The position numbers were made by a program, and so were the translations under genes. A stretch of DNA of 64,000 bases from Collinsella sp. TF05-9AC. Its GTDB lineage: Bacteria > Actinomycetota > Coriobacteriia > Coriobacteriales > Coriobacteriaceae. Shown here piece after piece: positions 1 through 8,079 of this stretch. The notes below the pieces were generated by a model. The model saw only the letters and a list, made by a program, of their open reading frames with translations. It was not told the DNA's origin and did no database searches. Each line of letters begins with the position of its first letter. Within the stretch, counting starts at the first letter, position 1. Where the stretch lies: contig NZ_QSSH01000006.1 of the NCBI RefSeq assembly GCF_003438495.1, positions 1 through 64,000 of the forward strand, given 5' to 3'.

Positions 1-113
1 CACATGTACGGATGAATGTGGGAGGTGTTCGGATGAAGTCGATAATCAAGGTCCTGGTCAAAACCGAACAGCAAAACCGCACGACGCTCATCCTCCACTT
101 TTGGAAGCGATAA
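1..113 (+). CDS. 3' end of an unidentified gene, or a 26-residue small protein
   Basis: The frame ending in TAA at 111-113 is open back to the left edge, so this may be the C-terminus of a longer gene that starts outside the window. Inside it an ATG at position 33 is preceded by GGGAGGT at a good distance, so a free-standing 26-residue basic peptide (MKSIIKVLVK..., ending HFWKR) is also possible. A terminator hairpin begins at the stop codon, which supports a real gene end here. I do not recognise the sequence and assign no function. Confidence 0.35.
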   Translation, partial: HVRMNVGGVRMKSIIKVLVKTEQQNRTTLILHFWKR

Positions 114-150
114 CCTGCCAAAAAGGGACAGGTTTATTTTGGCAGGTTTT
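112..150 (+). terminator. Rho-independent terminator after the left-edge gene
   Basis: Twelve-base arms AACCTGCCAAAA and TTTTGGCAGGTT enclose a 13-base loop and are followed by T residues. The hairpin starts on the stop codon of the left-edge reading frame. Confidence 0.7.
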
Positions 151-168
151 ATCTGGGCAAACGCCAAA

Positions 169-207
169 AACCGCCGCGAGGGAGCTACTTTCCCTCGCGG
201 CGGTTTT
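169..207. terminator. Strong GC-rich hairpin terminator
   Basis: Perfect 15-base arms (AACCGCCGCGAGGGA and its complement) surround an 7-base loop and are flanked by A and T runs, so it can work in both directions. A closely related hairpin lies 200 bases to the right. Confidence 0.7.
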
Positions 208-220
208 CTAGCAGTAAAAC

Positions 221-341
221 CAAGTGAGTAGGCTTTTGGCGGGATGCCGAGCACACCTCAAAACGCCACAGCCCTGACCTGCGATTTTATTGAGCACTTG
301 CCGCGATGTACTCGGCAAGTTCAAAAAAGTCTACTCACTTG
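221..341. repeat. Nested inverted-repeat element
   Basis: Outer arms CAAGTGAGTAGGCTTTT and AAAAGTCTACTCACTTG match at 16 of 17 positions. Inside, TGCCGAG (245-251) pairs with CTCGGCA (311-317), and a competing hairpin ACTTGCCG/CGGCAAGT lies at 296-320. It sits between two terminator-like hairpins and codes for nothing evident. It looks like a small palindromic intergenic element. Confidence 0.45.
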
Positions 342-367
342 CATCCGAGACACACCAGATAGGCAAA

Positions 368-406
368 AACCGCCGCGAAAGGCGCCCGGCTCCCTTCGCG
401 GCGGTT
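368..406 (-). terminator. Terminator of the ABC transporter operon
   Basis: The arms AACCGCCGCGAA and TTCGCGGCGGTT form a hairpin which, read on the minus strand, is followed by five T residues. It lies just beyond the stop codon of the permease gene. Confidence 0.75.
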
Positions 407-441
407 ATTTGCTCTGGTTTTGCGACCGTTTTGCCCGCTTG

Positions 442-2643
442 TTATTCGCTATAGCGGGTGGCGATGGCAGCTTGCACCATGCCGGCGCTCATGAGGTAGG
501 TCACCAGGAAGTAGCCACCGTATGCTGCCAGGAAGATTGCACAGGTGAGGCCCACGGTGCCGCCGATGCTCATATCTCCGAATATGCTCACCAGCTCGAT
601 AATCACCTTGAGCGCCACAAAGGAGTGCGCCAGGCCCACTGCCAGCGGGAACAAGAAGAATACCGCTTGCTGCGCCATCACCGAATGGCGAATCTGGCGG
701 TCGTCACAGCCGATCTGTGCCAGCACACGATAGCTGCGGCTGCCGTCGGCCACATTGGAGAGCTGCTGGATCGACAGTATCGCCGCGCACGCAACGACCA
801 GTACAAAGCCAATGTAGATGGCCAGATAGCTAATCATGCCGTTCATTTGCGCTGTTTGCGTGTACATCTCGGAGCGTGTGATGAAGATTCCCCATGACCC
901 CGGCTCCTTGCCGTCAACGAGCAGATTGTCGAGCAAAGTGTATTTAATGCTCTCGTCTGCCTCGGTCGTATCCATCTCCTGTTTGTAATTAACGAGCAGG
1001 CTACTGGAATACGGCTGCAGATTAAGTTGGGACAACAGCTCGTCGGCAACGACGACGGTACCCGGATTACTGCCCATCGCCGAGTTGGCGATGGCCGCCG
1101 TGTCCTTGTCCGACTTATCGGTTGCGGGCTTGAGCTCATGCCCGCCCAAGGTGAGGGTATGGCCGCCGGCCATGTACTTGGTGTACAGGTCGCCCAGCTC
1201 ACCGCCCATATCACACGTAAGCAGGTACTGGTCGCGGCCAATGCTCACCGGCTCCTCGCCCATCATCTGGCGCAGTTTGTTGTACTGGCTCGCCGGCGTC
1301 ACAAACAGAACCATCGTATCGGCATTGCTACCCCCGAGCGCCTTGGGGAGCTTTTCGCCCATGGTCTTGCACATCTCACCCGCAGACACCGAAGGATTCG
1401 AACCGCCAAACGGGTAACTCAGATACGAATCGATCTGAACATGCTCACCGGCAACATCGGCGATATTGACCTTCTTGCCGGTCTCGTCGTTGTTGTCCGC
1501 CGACTTGCCCTTGCCGTGCCATGCGGAGTACAAATCGACCGTTGTATCGGCTAGCACCATGCGGTCGGCTTCAGACGGATTGACATATTCTTTGTAGTAG
1601 TCGAGCGTATCGGGCGTGTAATAGACATACGTCTGTGACACGTCAACAGGGTTATAGCGCTCCAGGTTTTCGTTCATCACATTGGCAATCGACATACCGC
1701 ACGTCACCGAGGTGATGGCCAAAAACAGGAGCATCGCGATGACGCCCATCGAAAAGCACACCGTGTTGACCTTGGCCGCAAGCTGGCGCACGGTAAACAT
1801 GTTGAGTCCGCGCCAATACACGCCGCGCAGGCTCTGCAGCAGCTTGATGAGCATGCCCGAGAGTCCCCAGAACAGGGCAAAGGTGCCCACGGTAACCATA
1901 GCGGTCGTAATGCCAAACTGGTTCATGGCCTCTTGCAGCTTGCTGTCCGTCGCGGTTAGCGGGAACCCATCACGTAGCAGACGGTAATAGGCCACGCCCA
2001 CAAGCGCCACGCCCACGACAAAGATGGCAATCGCAATCCAGGGGTTGCGTGTCTTGATGCTCTCGTTGCGACGCTCGGCACCCATAAGCTCGATGAGTTT
2101 GGTACGACGCACGGCGCGAAGGTTCAGCAGTAGCGTGAGCACAAACATTACGAGCATGCAAGCAAGGGTCAGGTTGAACGCATGCACCGAGAAAAAGAAG
2201 TGGAAATTGGCGATCTGTGTCTTAAAGAGCGAGGCCGTAAAGAACGTCATGAGCTGGGAGAGTCCCATACCCAGCACAATGCCGGCGACAAAGGCCACGA
2301 CCGATACTATCACGGTCTCAAGCGCCATGATCGTGGCGACGCGTCCGCGCCCCATGCCGAGCACCTGATACAGGCCAAACTCCTTCTTGCGGCGTTTCAT
2401 GATGAAGTTATTGGCATACACCATCAAAAAGGCCATGACACCGGCCAAAAAGTACGTCAGGTCGCCGAGCATGCTGCCCATAACCTGCGCCAAGCCCTCT
2501 TCATCGATTCCGGCGATGTCGACCTGCATCGAGATGGTGTTAAAGGCATAGAAGACCGTGACGCCCAGGGTGAGCGTCAAAAGGTAGACGAGGTAGTCGC
2601 GGCCGGCGCGGCGGACGTTACCCCAAGCGAGTTTACAGAGCAT
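442..2643 (-). CDS. BceB-type ABC transporter permease (FtsX-like)
   Basis: Integral membrane permease of about 733 residues, typical of the BceB/VraG family that exports or senses cell-wall-active peptides. It shows a first transmembrane helix near residues 20-40, further helices up to about residue 325, a large soluble region of about 300 residues, and three C-terminal helices; this ten-helix plan with one big extracytoplasmic domain defines the family. I chose the ATG that follows GAGGG at 5-6 bases; a GTG four codons earlier is the alternative. The start overlaps the end of the upstream ATPase gene by 11 bases, so the two are translationally coupled. The usual partner two-component system is not in the window. 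Confidence 0.85.
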   Translation of the reverse strand: MLCKLAWGNVRRAGRDYLVYLLTLTLGVTVFYAFNTISMQVDIAGIDEEGLAQVMGSMLGDLTYFLAGVMAFLMVYANNFIMKRRKKEFGLYQVLGMGRGRVATIMALETVIVSVVAFVAGIVLGMGLSQLMTFFTASLFKTQIANFHFFFSVHAFNLTLACMLVMFVLTLLLNLRAVRRTKLIELMGAERRNESIKTRNPWIAIAIFVVGVALVGVAYYRLLRDGFPLTATDSKLQEAMNQFGITTAMVTVGTFALFWGLSGMLIKLLQSLRGVYWRGLNMFTVRQLAAKVNTVCFSMGVIAMLLFLAITSVTCGMSIANVMNENLERYNPVDVSQTYVYYTPDTLDYYKEYVNPSEADRMVLADTTVDLYSAWHGKGKSADNNDETGKKVNIADVAGEHVQIDSYLSYPFGGSNPSVSAGEMCKTMGEKLPKALGGSNADTMVLFVTPASQYNKLRQMMGEEPVSIGRDQYLLTCDMGGELGDLYTKYMAGGHTLTLGGHELKPATDKSDKDTAAIANSAMGSNPGTVVVADELLSQLNLQPYSSSLLVNYKQEMDTTEADESIKYTLLDNLLVDGKEPGSWGIFITRSEMYTQTAQMNGMISYLAIYIGFVLVVACAAILSIQQLSNVADGSRSYRVLAQIGCDDRQIRHSVMAQQAVFFLFPLAVGLAHSFVALKVIIELVSIFGDMSIGGTVGLTCAIFLAAYGGYFLVTYLMSAGMVQAAIATRYSE

Positions 2644-3418
2644 CGGAGCCCTCACCGCCCATCATGGCAACGACCTCCATAATGCGGTCGAAGAACTCTC
2701 GGCGGTCGGTGTCGCCACGGCGCAGCTCGGTGAAGATCTTGCCGTCGCGGATAAACAACACGCGGCTCGTGTAGCTGGCAGCAAAGCTGTCATGCGTGAC
2801 CATGAGCACGGTGGCGCGTAGACGGCGGTTAAGAGCCTCCAGGCTCTCGAGCAGCAAACGGGCGCTCTTGGAATCGAGGGCGCCGGTGGGCTCGTCGGCC
2901 ATGATCATGGTGGGGTCGGTGACGAGCGCGCGAGCCGCGGCAACGCGCTGCTGCTGGCCGCCGGACATCTGGTAGGGATACTTGTCGAGCACCTGGCTGA
3001 TGGACAGGCGCGCTGCCACATCCTGCACGCGGGTCGAGATCTCTGCCGAGTTTGTGCGGACGATGGTGAGCGGCAGGGCGATGTTCTCGCGTGCCGTGAG
3101 TGTATCGAGCAGGTTGGAATCCTGGAAGATAAAACCGAGCTCCTCGCGGCGGAACTGCGAAAGCTTAGCCTGCTTCATGCGTGTTACGTCCTGGCCGTTG
3201 ATGCGGATGGTGCCGCTCGTGGCGCTATCGATGGTCGACACGCAGTTGAGCAACGTCGACTTGCCCGAGCCCGAAGCGCCCATGATGCCAACGAATTCAC
3301 CGCGGTTGACGGTAAAGCTGACGTCGTTGAGCGCACGGGTCACGTTGCCCAGCGCTCCATATACCTTTTCGAGATGCGCGACCTCCAATACCGGGGTCGC
3401 CATGTGCGTGGTTTGCAT
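2633..3418 (-). CDS. ABC transporter ATP-binding protein (BceA type)
   Basis: Cytoplasmic ATPase of 261 residues that powers the downstream permease. The Walker A motif GASGSGKST is near residue 50, the signature [15 protein letters not shown] is near residue 155, and Walker B runs into [12 protein letters not shown]. This last stretch is typical of the MacB/LolD/BceA branch. The start ATG follows AAAGGA at a normal distance. It is first in a two-gene operon with the permease. A short dyad lies directly in front of its ribosome binding site. Confidence 0.9.
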   Translation of the reverse strand: MQTTHMATPVLEVAHLEKVYGALGNVTRALNDVSFTVNRGEFVGIMGASGSGKSTLLNCVSTIDSATSGTIRINGQDVTRMKQAKLSQFRREELGFIFQDSNLLDTLTARENIALPLTIVRTNSAEISTRVQDVAARLSISQVLDKYPYQMSGGQQQRVAAARALVTDPTMIMADEPTGALDSKSARLLLESLEALNRRLRATVLMVTHDSFAASYTSRVLFIRDGKIFTELRRGDTDRREFFDRIMEVVAMMGGEGSDAL

Positions 3419-3430
3419 ACCGAGTCCTTT

Positions 3431-3464
3431 CTTGCGATTAGTCTACGGCATCTATAGTCGCAAG
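3431..3464. promoter_or_regulatory. Dyad in the leader of the ABC operon
   Basis: CTTGCGA and TCGCAAG are inverted repeats separated by 20 bases, with the arm nearest the gene touching the AAAGGA ribosome binding site. It could be an operator or a leader hairpin. Nothing shows which protein would bind. Confidence 0.3.
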
Positions 3465-3566
3465 AAGCCGAGTCGGCTACCATCGATATGGCTTACGCTT
3501 GCCTTACCGTTGTGTAAGGTGCGGGTAGTTAGCCTGTCACGTGTTGATGTTGAGAGAGGACTCCTG

Positions 3567-4556
3567 TTGAAGACTGTTCATGTTGCCGCTGGGATCATTC
3601 GCAAGGAAGGATCCGACGAGCTACTGGCCGTACAGCGCGGCTATGGCGACATGCAGGGACTTTGGGAGTTTCCCGGTGGCAAGCTCATGCGCGGCGAGAC
3701 GCCCGAAGACGCCGTACGCCGCGAGCTCATGGAAGAGCTGCAGGTAAAAGTCACCAACCTGCGCGATTTCTACACCGTCGAGTATGACTACCCCGATTTC
3801 CATCTCTCCATGGAGTGTTACTACTGCTCGCTCGCCGATGAATCCGATGAGCCTCAGAAGCACGACCGCCAGCTCGATATCCGCTGGATTCCGCGCACCT
3901 CGCTTGCCACGGTTGAGTGGATGCCCGCCGACAAAGGGCTTATCGATGCCCTGATTGAGTTGAAGGAAGATCGGCTTAAGGTCAACAGCACTGCCAAAGA
4001 TGCCGAGGCCGCCACGACCGAACGCCCCGTCGCCAAGCCCAAGCGCGCACCTAAGCGCCGCAGCAAAAAGCGCCCCAAGCCCGGCCTGCTGGACGGCATC
4101 GACACCTCGGACCTCTCCGCCGACGAGCGTGAGCTCGTGCGCCGTCGCGCCGCCATCAAAAAATCCATGAAGGGCAACAAGCGTGCGAACACCAAACCCG
4201 AGCTGCTCGTTCGCCAGCGCCTGCGCGCCGCAGGCCTTACGGGATACCGTCTGGAATGGAAGGTGCCCGGAAAGCCCGACATCGCCTTTCCCGGGCGCAA
4301 GATCGCCATCTTCGTCAACGGCTGCTTTTGGCACCGCTGCCCCAAGTGCAATCCGAGCCAGCCCAAGCGCAACGTTGAGTTTTGGGAGGCAAAGTTCCGT
4401 CGCAACGTCGAGCGCGACCGCGCCGCCATCAACGCACTTACCCAAATGGGCTGGACGCCCATCACCGTCTGGGAATGCGAGCTCAAAAAAGACCGCATCG
4501 ACGCCACGATGGAAAAGGTCATCGAGCAGGTGCGCGCCGCAGAGCCGCAGCGCTAA
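3567..4556 (+). CDS. Nudix hydrolase fused to a Vsr-type mismatch endonuclease
   Basis: The protein has 329 residues in two parts. Residues 1-130 are a MutT-like Nudix domain. The box starts at G38 with E44, then R52-E53 and E56-E57; the usual Gly near its end is Gln59. This type of domain cleans oxidised nucleotides such as 8-oxo-dGTP. A basic linker (residues 150-185, many Lys/Arg/Pro) leads to a domain matching the very-short-patch-repair endonuclease Vsr, which nicks at T:G mismatches. PGKPD carries the catalytic Asp (about 238), NGCFWHRCPKC carries the His and zinc-site Cys (253-261), and WEC at 304 supplies the last Cys. The start is TTG, preceded by GAGAGGA at six bases; the frame upstream overlaps the ABC gene and is not used. 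No Dcm-type methylase is nearby. Both functions would limit mutation from damaged bases. Confidence 0.85.
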   Translation: MKTVHVAAGIIRKEGSDELLAVQRGYGDMQGLWEFPGGKLMRGETPEDAVRRELMEELQVKVTNLRDFYTVEYDYPDFHLSMECYYCSLADESDEPQKHDRQLDIRWIPRTSLATVEWMPADKGLIDALIELKEDRLKVNSTAKDAEAATTERPVAKPKRAPKRRSKKRPKPGLLDGIDTSDLSADERELVRRRAAIKKSMKGNKRANTKPELLVRQRLRAAGLTGYRLEWKVPGKPDIAFPGRKIAIFVNGCFWHRCPKCNPSQPKRNVEFWEAKFRRNVERDRAAINALTQMGWTPITVWECELKKDRIDATMEKVIEQVRAAEPQR

Positions 4557-4809
4557 CAGTGAGCATTCACACGCTCCGCACGTCCGCGCCACATCCACGT
4601 CACAAACCTTAGAAAGCCCTTAAGCCCAAAACCTTTCAAGAGTGTTACCCGATAGCTTTGACCTGCGGTTTCATCACAACGTCAAACCTCATTAAGCTTT
4701 TCTTTAGCGATTCTTTGCAACAGCCGCGGCATAATACTGCCAACGCACGGGACCTAGCAGCACACCCCGTGCGCAACCTTTTGGTGGACATCGAGGAGGC
4801 CGCATAAGC

Positions 4810-5019
4810 ATGCATTCTTCCAACGACGCAGCACAGCAGCCATCCCTAACACATGCAGACCTTTTCTCCTTCCCCCCGACACAGAGAAACGGCCTCCTCG
4901 ACTCCCCCACCACAAAAGCCAAACGCTCAACCGACCAGAGCCACAACTTGCGAGCATCGTTCGAAAAGCTCCAAGCATCCCTAGACAAGGCGTTCCCCGA
5001 ACAGGCAAGAGCAATCTAA
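4810..5019 (+). CDS. Possible small protein, function unknown
   Basis: A 69-residue frame preceded by GAGGAGG about ten bases before the ATG. The peptide is polar, with a short amphipathic C-terminal stretch (NLRASFEKLQASLDKAF), and has no signal peptide or membrane segment. The rest of the 490-base gap before the AraC gene shows nothing else I can name. The good ribosome binding site is the only positive evidence; codon usage is not convincing. Confidence 0.3.
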   Translation: MHSSNDAAQQPSLTHADLFSFPPTQRNGLLDSPTTKAKRSTDQSHNLRASFEKLQASLDKAFPEQARAI

Positions 5020-5032
5020 GCCCATCGCGCTT

Positions 5033-5044
5033 TATACTGATGCC
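5033..5044 (+). promoter_or_regulatory. -10 element for a probably leaderless AraC-family gene
   Basis: TATACT ends six bases before the ATG of the regulator, and there is no Shine-Dalgarno sequence in front of that ATG. Transcription starting the usual 6-8 bases after the -10 element would begin at or next to the A of ATG. No clear -35 element is seen. Confidence 0.35.
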
Positions 5045-5983
5045 ATGCGAAACATGGATCACATAGAATTGCACCGCGGAGGACGCGAGGAAGCTTTTCC
5101 CGAGACCGCCGAAGACTGGCCCTATATTGCCGAACGCGCAGAATTCGCTCGCTATCCGGGCAATTCCGTCCCCTGGCACTGGCATTCCGAAGTTGAGCTT
5201 TTCTACATGGAGCAGGGAGCGATTGACTATCGAACGCGCGCGGCTCATGAGCACGTACGCTTTGAGGAAGGGTCCGCCGGCTTTATCAACGGCGGCGTTT
5301 TGCACAGCACGCTGCAATCACCCAATTCGGCGCCAGCCATTCAAATGCTGCATATCTTTCAGCCGTCGATGCTCGGCGATCCCGCGGGACGTCTCCAAAA
5401 GCGCTACATCAACCCATTGCTTCAATGTCGAGGCGTCGATGTGCTCAAATGGTCGCCCACCAATCCCGACGATATGCCCTTTATTGATTTGCTGAAGAGC
5501 TCCTTTAGCCACGACCTTCAACGGCCGCAGAACGAGATGGCGCTTCGAAATAGTTTGTCAGAGCTCTGGATTCAGATTAACGCCAAGGCCGAACCGCTCT
5601 TTTCCTCCGACAACGCCTCTTGGATGACCAACCGCGACGTACAGTTCAAGGCAATCCTGGACTATATCCGCGCAAACTATGCAGCCGCTATAGATGTGCC
5701 CCAGATGGCATCTGCAGCCGGCGTAAGCGAAAGAGAGTGTTACCGCATTATCGAAGCTTGCGCAGGAACGACCCCGGCGGCATATCTGCGTGCATACCGC
5801 GTAAACCGTGCTTGCGAACTTTTGGCACACACCACGCGAACGGTCCAGACAGTCGCGCGCCAATGCGGCTTTGCGACAGCAAGCCATCTTGGCCAGGTAT
5901 TTAAAGAACAAATGGGATGCACTCCTTCGAGCTATCGAGCAGCGAGGCAGAATCTCGATAGCACCAGGCAGAAATCCCGCTAG
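5045..5983 (+). CDS. AraC-family transcriptional regulator with cupin sensor
   Basis: Regulator of 312 residues. Residues 25-110 form a cupin-like ligand pocket (PWHWHSEVELFYMEQGAIDY, then a conserved His in GGVLHS). Residues 205-300 hold the two helix-turn-helix motifs of the AraC/XylS family, ending in CGFATASHLGQVFKEQMGCTPSSYR. Such proteins usually sense a sugar or metabolite. A second ATG three codons downstream is an alternative start; neither has a ribosome binding site. The next gene, a HAD phosphatase, is in the same direction 56 bases on and may be co-transcribed. The ligand cannot be deduced. Confidence 0.88.
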   Translation: MRNMDHIELHRGGREEAFPETAEDWPYIAERAEFARYPGNSVPWHWHSEVELFYMEQGAIDYRTRAAHEHVRFEEGSAGFINGGVLHSTLQSPNSAPAIQMLHIFQPSMLGDPAGRLQKRYINPLLQCRGVDVLKWSPTNPDDMPFIDLLKSSFSHDLQRPQNEMALRNSLSELWIQINAKAEPLFSSDNASWMTNRDVQFKAILDYIRANYAAAIDVPQMASAAGVSERECYRIIEACAGTTPAAYLRAYRVNRACELLAHTTRTVQTVARQCGFATASHLGQVFKEQMGCTPSSYRAARQNLDSTRQKSR

Positions 5984-6039
5984 CCCTTCTTCTGTCACTG
6001 CATCAAACTTGCAGGCAAACAACAGAGAGGAGCAATCAT

Positions 6040-6663
6040 ATGAAGCACTTTGACCATATCGTATTTGACGTTGATGGGACATTGGCAGATACAGAAGAAA
6101 GCGTTCTGTCATCGCTTGTCCAGATTGTCCAAGAAGAGACCAGCAAAACGCTCCCCCGACACGAGCTTGATTTTGCCCTCGGCATACCCGGCAAGGATGC
6201 CCTTGAGAAACTTGGGATCTACTCGCAGGCAACGTTGGATCGCTGGTGCCAAGTTGCCGCCAGCTTTAAAAGCACCATCAGCGTGTTTCCAGGTTTGCTT
6301 GAAGTCATCGCAACACTCGCCGACAACGGCTGCAAACTTGGCATCGTCTCCTCACGTGCGCGCGACGAATACGCAGAAGAAATTGCACCCCTTGGCTTCG
6401 ATAAGTATTTTGAGCACATCATCCTTGTCGAAGACACAACCGAACATAAACCCGCACCCGCTCCCATGCTCGAATATCTCCGGCGTACGGGCGCGAATCC
6501 TGGCAACGTCGTCTACGTTGGCGACACCGTCTACGACGAACAATGCGCAACTTCGGCAGGGGTCAGTTTTGCCAGAGCGGCATGGGGATCACACCAAGAC
6601 ATCCCAAACGCCACCTACAACCTCAAAACCCCCAACGACCTGCTAACCCTAACAACCAAGTAA
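6040..6663 (+). CDS. HAD-family phosphatase (phosphoglycolate phosphatase-like)
   Basis: Cytosolic hydrolase of 207 residues. Motif I is DVDGTLADT (nucleophile and acid/base Asp) near residues 10-18, motif II is the Ser in VSSR near 104, motif III is the Lys in HKPAP, and motif IV is GDTVYD near 168. The helical cap between motifs I and II is of the C1 type seen in phosphoglycolate phosphatases, beta-phosphoglucomutases and pyrophosphatases, so the substrate is open. The start follows GAGAGGAG at a normal distance. It may be in one transcript with the AraC gene. Its 3' side faces a large palindrome shared with the convergent aldolase gene. Confidence 0.85.
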   Translation: MKHFDHIVFDVDGTLADTEESVLSSLVQIVQEETSKTLPRHELDFALGIPGKDALEKLGIYSQATLDRWCQVAASFKSTISVFPGLLEVIATLADNGCKLGIVSSRARDEYAEEIAPLGFDKYFEHIILVEDTTEHKPAPAPMLEYLRRTGANPGNVVYVGDTVYDEQCATSAGVSFARAAWGSHQDIPNATYNLKTPNDLLTLTTK

Positions 6664-6712
6664 CCCCCGCGCCCCACCCTTTCCGCCCCAACGCCACAAG
6701 GGCGATCGAGCA

Positions 6713-6863
6713 GGACGGCTTGGGCGGGTCCCGTACTTAGTTTCCAAAATTATTCCGCAGCGCGAAGGCCCCCGTTGTCAACGCTTCGAAGAAGCGAGAC
6801 AACGGGGGCCTTCATGCGCGAGGACGTTTTGGAAACTAAGTACGGGACCCGCCCAAACCGTCC
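6713..6863. repeat. Large two-tier palindrome between convergent genes
   Basis: The outer 37-base arms (6713-6749 and 6827-6863) differ at a single position. A second pair of perfect 16-base arms (6764-6779 and 6798-6813) sits inside, closed by a loop that itself can fold. The inner hairpin probably terminates transcription from both sides. The outer arms are far longer than a terminator needs, which suggests a palindromic mobile or regulatory element. Confidence 0.7.
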
Positions 6864-6887
6864 GGTGGGATCAGAGTACCCTTGCTG

Positions 6888-7745
6888 TTACTCTGCTTTG
6901 CCCACAGAGTTGAGGTTGGTCATGCGGATCTTAACCAGCTCGGTGATCTCACGCATGCCCTCCTTGGCCGGCTTCTTGGGGTCGAAGCAGGCGGGGTTCT
7001 CGGCCATGTAGACCATGAAGCCCTTGGTGTAGGCCTGACGCAGCTCGGTGGCGTAGTTAACCTTGCAGATGCCGTTCTTCACGGCCTCGGCGACCTGCTC
7101 ATCGGGCACACCGGAGGTGCCGTGCAGAACCAGCGGCACGTCGACGGCGTCGCGGATGGCCTTGACCACGGACTGCTCGATGTGCGGATCGCTCGTGTAC
7201 ACACCGTGGCTGGTGCCAACGCCAATTGCGAGGGAGGTGCAGCCGGTGCGCTCGACGAACTCCTTGGCCTCGGCCGGATCGGTGTAGGGGCTCTCGCCCT
7301 CAACCGCGGGACCGTCGTCCTCCTTGCCGCCAACCTTGCCGAGCTCAGCCTCGACGGGCACGCCCATGGCGCGGCCAGCGTCGGCGACGGACTTGGTCAG
7401 AGCGATGTTGTCCTCGAAGGACTCGTGCGAGCCGTCGATCATGACAGAGGTGTAGCCAGTGCGGAAAGCCTGCATGCAGCGGTCATAGCCATCGCCGTGA
7501 TCGAGGTGCAGAGCGACGGGCACGGAAGCGCGCTCGGCGGCAGCCTTGACCATGCCGTAGAAGTAGTCCAGACCAGCGGTCTTGATGGTGCCCGGGGTGG
7601 TCTGCATGATGACGGGGGACTTGGTCTCCTCGGCAGCGGCCAGAACGGCCATAACAAACTCGAGGTTCTCGACGTTGAACGCGCCAACGGCGTAATGACC
7701 GGCCTGAGCGTCCTTGAGCATCTTTTCGGTGGTAACAAGTGCCAT
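6888..7745 (-). CDS. Class II ketose-bisphosphate aldolase (tagatose/fructose-bisphosphate, GatY/KbaY type)
   Basis: Zinc-dependent aldolase of 285 residues that splits tagatose-1,6- or fructose-1,6-bisphosphate into dihydroxyacetone phosphate and glyceraldehyde-3-phosphate. HLDHGD carries the catalytic Asp and zinc ligands, EAELGKVGGKEDD and GTSHGVY are family motifs, and VLHGTSGVPDEQ carries another zinc His. Length and motif wording are closest to KbaY/GatY. That suits a window that makes tagatose-6-phosphate by two routes but has no lacD. Substrate preference cannot be fixed from sequence. The ATG follows GAGGAG; an upstream extension lacks a site. It is divergent from a DeoR-family regulator. 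Confidence 0.88.
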   Translation of the reverse strand: MALVTTEKMLKDAQAGHYAVGAFNVENLEFVMAVLAAAEETKSPVIMQTTPGTIKTAGLDYFYGMVKAAAERASVPVALHLDHGDGYDRCMQAFRTGYTSVMIDGSHESFEDNIALTKSVADAGRAMGVPVEAELGKVGGKEDDGPAVEGESPYTDPAEAKEFVERTGCTSLAIGVGTSHGVYTSDPHIEQSVVKAIRDAVDVPLVLHGTSGVPDEQVAEAVKNGICKVNYATELRQAYTKGFMVYMAENPACFDPKKPAKEGMREITELVKIRMTNLNSVGKAE

Positions 7746-7969
7746 GAGCGTTTGCTCCTCTCCCTCGCCCGCATCTGGACATCGGGCGTAGTTGTTCACA
7801 AGGCGTTTTACCTTGCGTTTTACTGCGCTCATTGTATGAAATTCAGCGGCTTTGCACGTGCGAGATATTGAGCCCATGCAGGTCAATACCGTCGTTTTTG
7901 AAAAGTAAACGGAAGGAATTGGAGCCGAGTGGGCGTGTTCGATATTGAATTTTGGGCGTTGAGCGTCTT

Positions 7970-7985
7970 TCTTTTATAGAAAAGA
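7970..7985. promoter_or_regulatory. Candidate DeoR-family operator
   Basis: TCTTTT-ATAG-AAAAGA is a perfect dyad between the divergent aldolase and DeoR genes. More TTTC/GAAA half-sites follow up to about 8035. The remaining 330 bases between these genes hold the two promoters, which I cannot place with certainty. Confidence 0.4.
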
Positions 7986-8079
7986 TAAGTAATCGAAAGG
8001 TGTTTTCTTACTCAAAAAGAAAATGAACGAAAATAGAGTCAACACAATTCCTGCAAATTTGGCCGAGAATGGAGCAGCT

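Noticed and set aside
2982..3566. A long N-terminal extension of the Nudix-Vsr protein
   Set aside because: It would overlap the ABC ATPase gene on the other strand; a TTG with a good ribosome binding site at 3567 fits the Nudix domain start exactly.
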